6,042 bases of DNA from an uncultured Eubacteriales bacterium (GTDB lineage: Bacteria; Bacillota; Clostridia; Oscillospirales; Acutalibacteraceae): positions 1 through 6,042 of the forward strand of contig CAKSNI010000072.1 of assembly GCA_934476025.1 (NCBI GenBank), read 5' to 3'. The position numbers and the translations under genes are program-made. The notes beneath the pieces are model-generated. The model did not search any database. It saw nothing but the letters and a program-made list of their open reading frames with translations, and was not told where the DNA came from. Below, piece by piece: positions 1-6,042 of this stretch. The stretch's first letter is position 1. Every line of letters starts with the position of its first letter.

Positions 1-309
1 GGCCCGCATTTCCAAATATCCGCAATGATAGTGCATGGTTTCGTTGGTTTTTAAACCGTCGCAGCCGTAAAAACCGGTTCCGTCTTTCTTTTTAAAATAG
101 CGCATGGTGGCGCAGCTGTCGGCAACCGAAAAAGTTTCCGGCGTTTTGGACATATCAACTGTTCCTCCGGCACTGCTTTCCAGCTGGCCGTCATAAACCC
201 GGAACTTGCTTTCATCCAGTTCGTTGCCTTCGAATTCGTCATTCCAGACCAATTCATAACCTTCGGGAACAAAAGAACTGTGAGAAATTTTGTTGTTTTC
301 CTGATTCAT
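1..309 (-). CDS. Glycoside hydrolase family 16 protein, N-terminal part (runs off the left edge)
   Basis: The minus-strand frame opens at the ATG at 309-307 and stays open for 103 codons to the window edge. Residues about 16-34 read PEGYELVWNDEFEGNELDE, the classic opening of GH16 laminarinase/lichenase/agarase-type enzymes. Near the end, the segment GLKTNETMHYHCGYLEMR matches the GH16 strand that precedes the active site ('G-Y-x-E-x-R'). The catalytic ExDxxE motif lies beyond the window, so activity and substrate (beta-1,3- or 1,3-1,4-glucan, galactan) cannot be judged. The N-terminus (MNQENNKISHSS) is polar with no signal peptide, so the protein appears cytoplasmic, which is unusual for a polymer-cleaving GH16. 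The start is supported by a consensus AAGGAGG (317-323 on the plus strand) 7 nt upstream. It is transcribed away from the rest of the window. Confidence 0.87.
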   Translation of the reverse strand, partial: MNQENNKISHSSFVPEGYELVWNDEFEGNELDESKFRVYDGQLESSAGGTVDMSKTPETFSVADSCATMRYFKKKDGTGFYGCDGLKTNETMHYHCGYLEMRA

Positions 310-353
310 AGGGAAACCTCCTTTTTTGCCGAACTTTTTGTCGGCTTGAGTGG

Positions 354-382
354 ATTATAGCAAATCGGAACCGGGGAGTCCA
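354..382 (-). promoter_or_regulatory. Promoter of the GH16 gene (extended -10)
   Basis: On the minus strand there is a perfect TATAAT (354-359), preceded by TGC, which makes an extended -10 (TGnTATAAT). A 17-bp spacer separates it from TGGACT (377-382), which matches TTGACA at four of six positions. It lies about 45 bases upstream of the GH16 ATG. The -35 box falls inside the dyad at 369-396. Confidence 0.75.
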
Positions 383-396
383 TGGACTTTTTGGTT
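369..396. promoter_or_regulatory. Operator-like 28-bp dyad overlapping the GH16 -35 box
   Basis: The core AGTCCATGGACT (377-388) is a perfect 12-bp palindrome. Exactly symmetric around its centre (382.5) are AACC (369-372) and GGTT (393-396), giving AACC-N4-AGTCCATGGACT-N4-GGTT. The dyad covers the -35 element of the leftward promoter, so a bound dimer would block RNA polymerase there. The regulator is not in the window. The central CATG is not the CG centre typical of LacI-family sites. Seen: the symmetry and position. Inferred: repressor binding. Confidence 0.5.
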
Positions 397-465
397 GGAA
401 AGATGGATAAACAGTTTGTAAAATTCCGGTTTTCCCCTTTAAAAGACGGGAACCGAAAAGTTCCG

Positions 466-494
466 TTGATAGAATTCAAAAAGCCCGATATAAT
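466..494 (+). promoter_or_regulatory. Near-consensus sigma-70 promoter of the small dockerin-like unit
   Basis: TTGATA (466-471), a 17-bp spacer and a perfect TATAAT (489-494) make one of the best promoter matches in the window. Transcription should start near 501, about 30 bases before the ATG at 530. It points towards the small broken gene and the terminator at 696-722, predicting a transcript of about 225 nt. Confidence 0.75.
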
Positions 495-529
495 GAAAAA
501 ATTACAGAGGGTTTGGATTTTATAAAAAA

Positions 530-678
530 ATGATCAGTTTGCTTTTGGCCGCGGCTCTGTTTTTCGGATGCCTGCCGTTGGCGGCAACGGCGATGGTCTG
601 GTGGACACCAACGACCTTTCGATGCGCAAGAAATTTCTTGCCAATATCGAAGGAACCGTTCTCGGCCCGATCAAATAA
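530..678 (+). pseudogene. Broken small gene: signal-peptide start plus dockerin-like tail in another frame
   Basis: From the ATG at 530, one frame reads MISLLLAAALFFGCLPLA and then AATA, a plausible secretion signal (signal peptidase I site after ATA, or a weak lipobox FFGC). That frame soon becomes unconvincing and only stops at 728-730, inside and beyond the terminator hairpin. The frame one base behind reads NGDGLVDTNDLSMRKKFL at 586-639, then ANIEGTVLGPIK and TAA at 676-678. NGDGxVDxxDLxxxKKFL matches a type I dockerin repeat (the Ca-binding loop followed by a helix), with Gly where the first Asp ligand usually sits. The stop lies 17 bases before a terminator, as expected for a real 3' end. 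A single missing base around 560-585 would join the halves into a protein of about 49 residues. More likely it is the internal-deletion remnant of a larger secreted dockerin protein. A weak SD-like AGAGGG (506-511) lies 18 nt before the ATG but 9 nt before a TAT AAA AAA stretch at 521, hinting at a lost ATG AAA AAA start. A sequencing error or an untranslated RNA is also possible. Confidence 0.5.
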
Positions 679-695
679 TCGAAAAAACGCGCTTT

Positions 696-736
696 CCCGG
701 CAGAGGAGTTTTCCTCTGCGGGATTCTTAATATTTG
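696..736 (+). terminator. Rho-independent terminator of the small dockerin-like unit
   Basis: An 11-bp stem with a single bulged G is formed by 696-707 (CCCGGCAGAGGA) and 712-722 (TCCTCTGCGGG), with a GTTT loop. It is followed by a T-rich tail (ATTCTTAATATTT). An A-run (682-687) lies just upstream. It sits 17 bases after the TAA of the dockerin-like frame and before the promoter of the ATPase gene, so it isolates the two units. Confidence 0.72.
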
Positions 737-766
737 CAAAAATAGGAAAAGATCGGGAAGCAATTG

Positions 767-795
767 TTGATTTACCGGGGAAAAAGTGATATACT
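767..795 (+). promoter_or_regulatory. Promoter of the P-type ATPase gene (extended -10)
   Basis: TTGATT (767-772), a 17-bp spacer and TATACT (790-795) form this promoter. TGA directly before the hexamer gives an extended -10 (TGnTATACT). Transcription should start near 802, leaving a short leader of about 34 nt with GGGAGG at 823-828. It lies after the upstream terminator, so the ATPase has its own transcript start. Confidence 0.72.
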
Positions 796-835
796 CTTAC
801 CAATGAAAACGAACGAAGAAACGGGAGGATAAAAG

Positions 836-3232
836 GTGCAGAAATACCGTTATGCGGGGCTGAGTGAAGAAGAAGTCGACCAACGATACGAAGAAGGTCT
901 GACCAACGAAAGCCATTCTTCGGCCGGGAAATCGGTGAAAGATATCATTCTTTCCAATATTTTTACCTATTTTAATATGATTTTTCTGGTAATTACCGTG
1001 CTGCTTTGCCTGGTCGGGTCCTTTCGCAATCTGACCTTTTTGCCGGTGGTACTCGGAAACACATTAATCGGAATTTTCCAGGAAATCCGCGCAAAAAAAA
1101 CGCTGGACAAAATGAGCTTGCTCAATGCTCCTCATGCCCGGGTAATCCGCGGCGGAAAACGGCAGATTCTTCGGAGCGAAGAATTGGTGCGGGATGATAT
1201 CGTCATTTTTTCCGCAGGAGATCAGATCTGCGCCGATGCCCGGGTTCTGGAAGGCGGTGTAACAGCCAACGAAGCTCTGCTGACCGGGGAAGAGGATGAA
1301 ATTGAAAAGCAACCGGGCGATGCGCTGCTGTCCGGCAGCTTTGTCGTGGCCGGCGAATGCTGTGCGGTTTTGGAAAAGGTTGGGGAGGAATCCTACATTT
1401 CCCGTCTGACTGCCGAAGCCAAGGAAGCGGATGACTCGGAACAGTCGGAAATGATTCGTGCTATCAATAAGATAGTAAAATGGATGGGCATTATCCTGAT
1501 TCCTATCGGGGGAATTTTGTTTTATCAGGCCCGGTTTGTCAATCATGAAACCGTGGCGAACAGCGTGGTTTCCATGGTTGCCGCCGTGATCGGAATGATT
1601 CCGGAAGGCCTGTATCTGTTAACAACCGTCGCCCTGGCACTGGGAACGATTCGGCTGGCCAAACGGAAAGTGCTGTTGAATGATATGCGGAGCATCGAAT
1701 CGCTGGCTCGGGTGGATGTATTGTGCGTGGATAAAACCGGGACCATCACCCAGCCGGAAATGCAGGTCAGCCAAACCCTTGCCCTGGAAGGAGAATCGCA
1801 GGAATTCGAAGAAATGCTGCGTCGGTATGTTACGGCCTCCGGGGATAACAATGCCACCATGAAGGCGCTGAAGGAGCATTTTGCCAAGGCGGAAACGCCG
1901 CTTTCCGCCATGCCGGTCAATTCGGTTCTTCCGTTTTCTTCCTCGCTGAAATACGGAGCGATAACCTTCCCCGTGGGTACCTACCTGCTGGGCGCGCCAG
2001 AATTTATTCTGCCGGAAATCCCCGGGCAGCTGGGGGAACAAATTGCCGGATTTGCCGCCAAAGGATACCGGGTTTTGCTGTTCGCCCGGCAGGACGAACC
2101 GATTTCTCAAAGCGGGCCCTCCCGGTTGATTGAACCGATGGGGCTGGTGATTTTGTCTAATGCTATTCGGAAAAACGCCAGGGCGACCTTCCGGTACTTT
2201 AAAAATCAAGGTGTTACGGTAAAGGTGATTTCGGGCGACCATCCGGAAACGGTGGCTGAGGTAGCCTCTCTGGCCGGAATTGAAAACGCCGATCGGTATA
2301 TTGATGCGTCGCTGTTGGATACCGATGAAAAAATCGAGGAAGCAGCCGGAACATACACGGTATTCGGCCGGGTGACGCCCCGGCAGAAGCAAAAACTGGT
2401 TCACGCGCTGCAGGATGCCGGTCACACGGTTGCCATGACGGGGGATGGGGTCAACGATATTCTGGCCATGAAGGATGCCGATTGCGGTATTGCGATGGCT
2501 TCGGGGAGTGAAGCGGTTTCTCAGGTGGCTAAGGTCGTGTTGCTGGATTCGGATTTTGCCCGGATGCCGAGTGTGGTTTCCGAAGGGCGCCGGGTGGTCA
2601 ACAATATTCAGCGATCGGCTACCCTGTTTTTGGTGAAAAATATTTTTTCCCTGCTGCTGGCTATTACCGCCTCGGTTTTTGCCCTGACCTATCCGCTGGA
2701 ACCGGCTCATATTTCGTTGATCAGTATGTTTACCATCGGGCTTCCCGGATTTTTGCTTGCGTTGGAAAGCAACAACAGCCGAATTGACGGGCATTTTCTT
2801 AAAAATGTGTTAACCAAAGCCCTGCCGGCTGGGCTGACCGATGCGATTATCGTCGGTTCGCTGGCCATCTTTGCCCAGGTCTTCGGAATCGAACGGGGCG
2901 ATGTTGCTACGGCGGCTACCCTGGTGCTGGCGGTAGTCGGATTTATGATTCTGCGCCATATCTCGGTGCCGCTGAATAAATATCGCGGGGCGGTTTTCGG
3001 CATCAGTATTCTCGGTATGCTGCTTTGCTTCTTTTTGCTGCCGAATCTGTTTTCCATTGTCCGGCTGCCGGCTACCATTGTGCAGCTGGTGATCATTTTT
3101 TCGTTTGCCGCGGAATCCATTTTCCGGATTTTGACCTTCTGCTTTGAACGCCTCTTTCCGTCAATCCGGCGGAATTGGGCGGCGATGCGTCAAAGAAAAC
3201 GGCAGCAGCGAAAAAAACGCCGCAAAGCCTGA
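836..3232 (+). CDS. CtpE-class P-type cation-transporting ATPase
   Basis: This 798-residue P-type ATPase would couple ATP hydrolysis to cation movement across the cytoplasmic membrane. Motifs in order: N-terminal LSEEEVDQR; TM1-2 at about 47-85 followed by QEIRAKKTLDK; actuator TGE at 150-152; TM3-4 at about 213-270 with P256-E257-G258-L259; the phosphorylation motif DKTGTIT with Asp299; a short nucleotide-binding domain; SGD (Asp468); and the hinge TGDGVND at 535-541. About six more membrane segments span 594-768, followed by a very basic tail (about 770-798). The length and the QEIRAKKTLDK, SGSFVV and IPEGL blocks resemble mycobacterial CtpE (about 797 residues), which is linked to Ca2+ uptake. 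The ion here is inferred from that likeness, and Mg2+ or another cation is possible. There is no N-terminal heavy-metal domain or CPx motif. The GTG start is the only choice: GGGAGG lies 7 nt upstream and an in-frame TAA lies at 830-832. All catalytic motifs are intact. Confidence 0.93.
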   Translation: MQKYRYAGLSEEEVDQRYEEGLTNESHSSAGKSVKDIILSNIFTYFNMIFLVITVLLCLVGSFRNLTFLPVVLGNTLIGIFQEIRAKKTLDKMSLLNAPHARVIRGGKRQILRSEELVRDDIVIFSAGDQICADARVLEGGVTANEALLTGEEDEIEKQPGDALLSGSFVVAGECCAVLEKVGEESYISRLTAEAKEADDSEQSEMIRAINKIVKWMGIILIPIGGILFYQARFVNHETVANSVVSMVAAVIGMIPEGLYLLTTVALALGTIRLAKRKVLLNDMRSIESLARVDVLCVDKTGTITQPEMQVSQTLALEGESQEFEEMLRRYVTASGDNNATMKALKEHFAKAETPLSAMPVNSVLPFSSSLKYGAITFPVGTYLLGAPEFILPEIPGQLGEQIAGFAAKGYRVLLFARQDEPISQSGPSRLIEPMGLVILSNAIRKNARATFRYFKNQGVTVKVISGDHPETVAEVASLAGIENADRYIDASLLDTDEKIEEAAGTYTVFGRVTPRQKQKLVHALQDAGHTVAMTGDGVNDILAMKDADCGIAMASGSEAVSQVAKVVLLDSDFARMPSVVSEGRRVVNNIQRSATLFLVKNIFSLLLAITASVFALTYPLEPAHISLISMFTIGLPGFLLALESNNSRIDGHFLKNVLTKALPAGLTDAIIVGSLAIFAQVFGIERGDVATAATLVLAVVGFMILRHISVPLNKYRGAVFGISILGMLLCFFLLPNLFSIVRLPATIVQLVIIFSFAAESIFRILTFCFERLFPSIRRNWAAMRQRKRQQRKKRRKA

Positions 3233-3248
3233 GTCCGAAACCACCGGA

Positions 3249-3304
3249 AAAAGCAACCGGAAGAGTTGCCGAACAGACAGCCGGATTTTGCGTTGCTTTT
3301 GATG
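3249..3304 (+). terminator. Possible weak terminator or attenuator hairpin after the ATPase gene
   Basis: AAAAGCAAC (3249-3257) can pair with GTTGCTTTT (3292-3300), with CGG/CCG (3258-3260 and 3281-3283) extending the stem across a bulge. The right arm ends in TTTT. GCAAC (3253-3257) can instead pair with the nearer GTTGC (3265-3269) around a 7-nt loop, so two structures exclude each other. It lies 17-68 bases after the ATPase stop and before the rhamnosidase RBS. The stem is weak and the T-run short, so it may only partly reduce read-through. I see no convincing promoter between the two genes. Confidence 0.3.
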
Positions 3305-3322
3305 AAAATTTATTGAACAAAG

Positions 3323-3328
3323 AAGGAG
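3323..3328 (+). promoter_or_regulatory. Ribosome binding site that decides the rhamnosidase start
   Basis: AAGGAG lies only 1 nt before the ATG at 3330 but 7 nt before the in-frame ATG at 3336. The second ATG is therefore the likelier start, and the longer form would carry two extra residues (Met-Ser). Confidence 0.7.
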
Positions 3329-3335
3329 AATGTCC

Positions 3336-5666
3336 ATGTTTCAAAAGAAATTTATCCGGGCCCCTTACCCGAAGCGGAGCCTTGAGCATCCGCAGAACGC
3401 TCCCTATTTTCGAAAGACTTTTGACCTTGAAACGGTGCCGGAATCCGCAAAAATCACGGTTTGCGGATTGGGCTTTTATGAAATCTATGTTAACGGAAGC
3501 CCGATGACCAAGGGAATTTTGGCCCCCTACATTTCCAACAGTGATGATGTATGCTATTTTGATGAATACGATATCACAGCCGTTTTAAAACCGGGGAAGA
3601 ACTGCGTGGCCTTTCTGCTCGGTAACGGGATGCAGAACTGTGAAGGCGGAATTACCTGGAACTTTCAGAATGCGCCGTTTACTTCTGAAGTGAAACTTGC
3701 TTTTGCCATGAGTTTGAGGGCGGGAGAAACCGAAACGGTTCTTTTGTCTGATGAAACGGTTCGCACGGCCCGTTCTCCGATTACACTGGATGATCTGCGT
3801 TTCGGTTGTCACTATGATGCCCGTTTGGAAATAGAAAATTGGAATCTGCCGGAATTTGACGACAGCGGCTGGGATGCCGCACTGCCGGCGGAATTGCCCC
3901 GGGGCGAATTCCGCCTTTGCACGGCGGAACCAATTCGCTGCCATCGGGAAATCCGTGCGGTTTCGGTTCGCAAGGGGGAACTGGCCCGGGATTACCGGAA
4001 TGCTCAGGAGAATAAGTATCCCGATTTGCCGCCGCAGCCGGAAGAAGCCTTCCACGGGGTGATTTATGATTTTGGCGAAAACGCGGCCGGCCTGCCGCTT
4101 CTCACCCTTCACCATACCACCCGGGGGCAGGTGATCGGGCTGCAGCATTCGGAATTCTGTAATCCGGACGGCAAAATCAGCTATGCCAACTGCAATTTTT
4201 ATCCGGATGGATATGTGCAGAAAGATGTCTACATCTGCAAGGGCGGCGAAACCGAAGTCTTTGAGCCGAAATTTACCTATCACGGGTTCCGGTATTGTTT
4301 TGTTACCGGTTTAAGGGAGGATCAGATTGCCGAAGATACCGTTATTTACCGGGTATATCATTCTGATTTTTCCTCTCGGGGAGAGTTTTCCTGCAGCGAC
4401 GAAACCCTCAATACCCTGCAGCAGATGGTTCGTCGGAGCGATCTTTCCAACTTCTATTATTTTCCGACTGACTGCCCGCAGCGGGAAAAGAACGGGTGGA
4501 CCGGAGATGTTTTTGTTTCCAGTGAACAGCTTTTGCTGAATTTCCGGGCTGAAAAGAGCTTGAAAGAGTGGATGCGTACCGTTCGCGCCGCACAGAATGC
4601 CGAAGGGGCGATTCCGGGAATTGTTCCGACCGGCGGATGGGGATTTTCGTGGGGGAACGGCCCGATTTGGGACAATGTTCTTACCGAAGTGCCGTATGAA
4701 ATTTTCCGCTACAGCGGTGATCGGGAGGCTCTGCAGGAGGCGGCTTCTTCCATATTCCGTTATCTGTTCTATGCCCGGCAAAAACTTAACCGTCGGGGAT
4801 TGCTCGCCTACGGATTGGGCGAATGGGTGAAAATCCAAAGTGACCTGCCTGTTCCGACCAAAGAGTTTGTGGACAGTGTTATGATTGTGGAATTCTGCCG
4901 GAAAGCACAGAAGATTTTTGACATGCTCGGAATGCTTTCGGAAAGCCAGTATGCGGCCGAACTGGAAACCGAACTGGCAGATGCTCTGCGGGAACATCTG
5001 ATTGATCATCAGCGTGTCATTGCCGACAACGGGGCCCATACGGCTCAGGCACTGGCCATTTGGTTTGATCTTTTCTCCGAAAAGGAAATGCCGATGGCCG
5101 GGGAACAATTGGTACGGATGATCCACGACAACCAGGATATGGCCGACATCGGCATGACCGGGGCGCGGTATCTGTTCCACGCATTGTGGAAGATCGGGCA
5201 CACCGATTTGGCGGTCCGGTTGATTCGGGATTCCCGGGACGGCTGCTACGGTTCCTTTGTCCGGCACGGGTTTACCACCCTGCCGGAACGATTTGACCAT
5301 GTGGTCAACGATGACGGAACCTGCTATGCGTATGCTTCCTATAACCATCATTTTCTGGGGGATATCAGTCATTTCTTTTATTCCCGGATTGCCGGCATTT
5401 GTGTCAACGAAAATCTGGATGGAGCAAACCGGGTTGATCTTCGCCCCGATTTTGTTGAAAGCCTGGATTTTGCCAAGGCACGGTATGAGGCACCCGACGG
5501 GGCGGTTTCGGTTTATTGGGAGAAAACCGAAGCAGGGGTAACCCTTTCGGTTGAATCCACCGGGGCGGTATTCGGAGAAATCCAACTGCCGGGCGGTTAT
5601 GTTTTTGCTGACGGCCAAAGCAGGAAAGAACTTCTTGCGGGAAATTATGAGGTGAAAAAACAATGA
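3336..5666 (+). CDS. Alpha-L-rhamnosidase, glycoside hydrolase family 78
   Basis: This 776-residue inverting glycosidase would release terminal alpha-L-rhamnose from glycosides or plant/bacterial polysaccharide fragments. Layout: N-terminal beta-sandwich (about 20-185, with GFYEIYVNG and the FDDSGWDAA carbohydrate-binding-like motif); a second beta domain (about 195-340, with IYDFGENAAG); an (alpha/alpha)6 catalytic barrel (about 345-680); and a C-terminal beta domain (about 690-770). The signature PTDCPQREKNGWTGD carries Glu384, aligned with the family's general acid in the 'DERxGWTGD' block. TTLPERF carries Glu651, aligned with the general base ('TTxWExW'). The tail SYNHHFLGD matches the usual 'SxNHxxxG' barrel end. 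The usual Asp before the acid is absent and the Trp of TTxWE is Pro, but both Glu are kept. There is no signal peptide, so it acts in the cytoplasm on imported substrates. It may share a transcript with the ATPase by read-through, or use an unseen promoter. It overlaps the next gene by ATGA. Confidence 0.93.
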   Translation: MFQKKFIRAPYPKRSLEHPQNAPYFRKTFDLETVPESAKITVCGLGFYEIYVNGSPMTKGILAPYISNSDDVCYFDEYDITAVLKPGKNCVAFLLGNGMQNCEGGITWNFQNAPFTSEVKLAFAMSLRAGETETVLLSDETVRTARSPITLDDLRFGCHYDARLEIENWNLPEFDDSGWDAALPAELPRGEFRLCTAEPIRCHREIRAVSVRKGELARDYRNAQENKYPDLPPQPEEAFHGVIYDFGENAAGLPLLTLHHTTRGQVIGLQHSEFCNPDGKISYANCNFYPDGYVQKDVYICKGGETEVFEPKFTYHGFRYCFVTGLREDQIAEDTVIYRVYHSDFSSRGEFSCSDETLNTLQQMVRRSDLSNFYYFPTDCPQREKNGWTGDVFVSSEQLLLNFRAEKSLKEWMRTVRAAQNAEGAIPGIVPTGGWGFSWGNGPIWDNVLTEVPYEIFRYSGDREALQEAASSIFRYLFYARQKLNRRGLLAYGLGEWVKIQSDLPVPTKEFVDSVMIVEFCRKAQKIFDMLGMLSESQYAAELETELADALREHLIDHQRVIADNGAHTAQALAIWFDLFSEKEMPMAGEQLVRMIHDNQDMADIGMTGARYLFHALWKIGHTDLAVRLIRDSRDGCYGSFVRHGFTTLPERFDHVVNDDGTCYAYASYNHHFLGDISHFFYSRIAGICVNENLDGANRVDLRPDFVESLDFAKARYEAPDGAVSVYWEKTEAGVTLSVESTGAVFGEIQLPGGYVFADGQSRKELLAGNYEVKKQ

Positions 5667-6042
5667 TTTTGCGATTTTTGGAAAATCGGGTGTGGAGAGC
5701 TTACTATGGTGGCGAACGCCTGGACGCTTTTGAAGGAAAAACGGAATGCGTCCGGGGGCGTCGGCCGGAAGAATGGATTGCTTCAACGGTAACGGCCTTC
5801 AATGCCGACCGTCCGGGAGAACAGGAAGGAATCAGCGTTTGCCTGGACGGGCAACCGTTTGACCGGGTGCTTTTGGAAAATCGGGAAAAGCTTCTCGGCG
5901 GGGAAGAAGCCATGTCGATCCTGGTAAAACTGCTGGATGCCGGGGAACGCCTGGTGATTCAGTGTCACCCGACGGTGCCGTTTGCCAAAAAGTATTGGCA
6001 TAAACCTTTTGGCAAGACGGAATGTTGGTATATTCTTTCGGC
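5663..6042 (+). CDS. manA: Class I mannose-6-phosphate isomerase, N-terminal part (runs off the right edge)
   Basis: The first 126 codons of a type I phosphomannose isomerase, a zinc-dependent cupin that interconverts mannose 6-phosphate and fructose 6-phosphate. Seen: an early WRAYYGG (compare 'WGG'), RPEEWIAST (compare 'GECWxxS'), KLLDAGERLVIQCHPTVPFA with Gln100 and His102, and GKTECWYIL with Glu120. These Gln, His and Glu positions are three of the four zinc ligands. The fourth (His) and the arginine-containing active-site region lie beyond the window. The family is usually a little over 300 residues in this short form. The ATG overlaps the rhamnosidase TGA (ATGA), with GAGGTG (5649-5654) 8 nt upstream, so the two are probably translationally coupled and co-regulated. 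In glycosidase operons such proteins may serve another sugar, so the substrate is inferred from family only. Confidence 0.9.
   Translation, partial: MILRFLENRVWRAYYGGERLDAFEGKTECVRGRRPEEWIASTVTAFNADRPGEQEGISVCLDGQPFDRVLLENREKLLGGEEAMSILVKLLDAGERLVIQCHPTVPFAKKYWHKPFGKTECWYILS

Noticed and set aside
51..272. Minus-strand 73-codon frame near the left edge
   Set aside because: It overlaps the GH16 frame in another register. The GH16 frame has the family motifs, a consensus RBS and a promoter.
427..455. Bulged hairpin CGGTT-tt-CCC / GGG-AACCG upstream of the dockerin-like unit
   Set aside because: It has a 2-nt bulge, a long 11-nt loop and no gene ending just before it on either strand. It also overlaps the repeat at 449-464, so it was not called a terminator.
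1619..2794. Long minus-strand open frame (391 codons) inside the ATPase gene
   Set aside because: It is a shadow of the plus-strand ATPase, whose frame carries every conserved P-type motif. The antisense translation is rich in Arg/His/Gln/Asn with no recognisable domain.
3288..3316. Possible promoter TTGCGT-N17-TATTGA before the rhamnosidase
   Set aside because: Each box matches consensus at only three positions, far weaker than the three other promoters in the window.
3175..3507. Plus-strand 110-codon frame bridging the ATPase and rhamnosidase
   Set aside because: It overlaps both real genes out of frame, has no RBS-supported start and no recognisable motif.
4311..5786. Long minus-strand open frame (491 codons) across the rhamnosidase and isomerase starts
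   Set aside because: It is antisense to two genes with clear catalytic motifs. It has low-complexity shadow composition and no recognisable family.

Overview
This 6,042-base window is a carbohydrate-utilisation neighbourhood of a bacterium with moderate GC (about half by eye). It holds four protein-coding genes, two of them cut by the window edges, plus one small broken transcription unit. The near-consensus sigma-70 promoters, strong Shine-Dalgarno sites, dockerin-like tail and CtpE-class ATPase suggest a fibre-degrading Gram-positive, perhaps a gut clostridium of the Oscillospiraceae kind. No phylogenetic marker is present, so this is an inference and other carbohydrate-degrading gut lineages remain possible.

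Layout from left to right: (1) Positions 1-309, minus strand, are the N-terminal third or so of a glycoside hydrolase family 16 protein with no signal peptide. It is read leftwards from an extended -10 promoter at about 354-382, whose -35 box lies inside a 28-bp dyad that looks like an operator. (2) Positions 466-730, plus strand, are a compact unit with a near-perfect promoter, a signal-peptide-like reading frame, a dockerin-like C-terminus in a different frame, and a rho-independent terminator. It is best read as the remnant of a secreted dockerin-bearing protein, or a frameshifted small gene. (3) Positions 767-3232 are a P-type cation ATPase of the CtpE class with its own extended -10 promoter and a GTG start. 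(4) Positions 3336-5666 are a cytoplasmic GH78 alpha-L-rhamnosidase. (5) Positions 5663-6042 are the start of a class I mannose-6-phosphate isomerase, overlapping the rhamnosidase stop by four bases (ATGA) and so probably translationally coupled to it.

How the genes may fit together: the rhamnosidase would release L-rhamnose from imported oligosaccharides or glycosides inside the cell, and the isomerase-like protein would act on a sugar phosphate downstream. The GH16 protein, transcribed divergently, would cleave beta-1,3/1,4-glucan- or galactan-type chains. The cation ATPase stands apart functionally and is probably a housekeeping or ion-homeostasis gene between the sugar genes. No mobile element, CRISPR array, tRNA or rRNA was seen. 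I found no clear evidence for a wholly new system. The most unusual items are the broken dockerin unit and the operator-like dyad in the divergent intergenic region.
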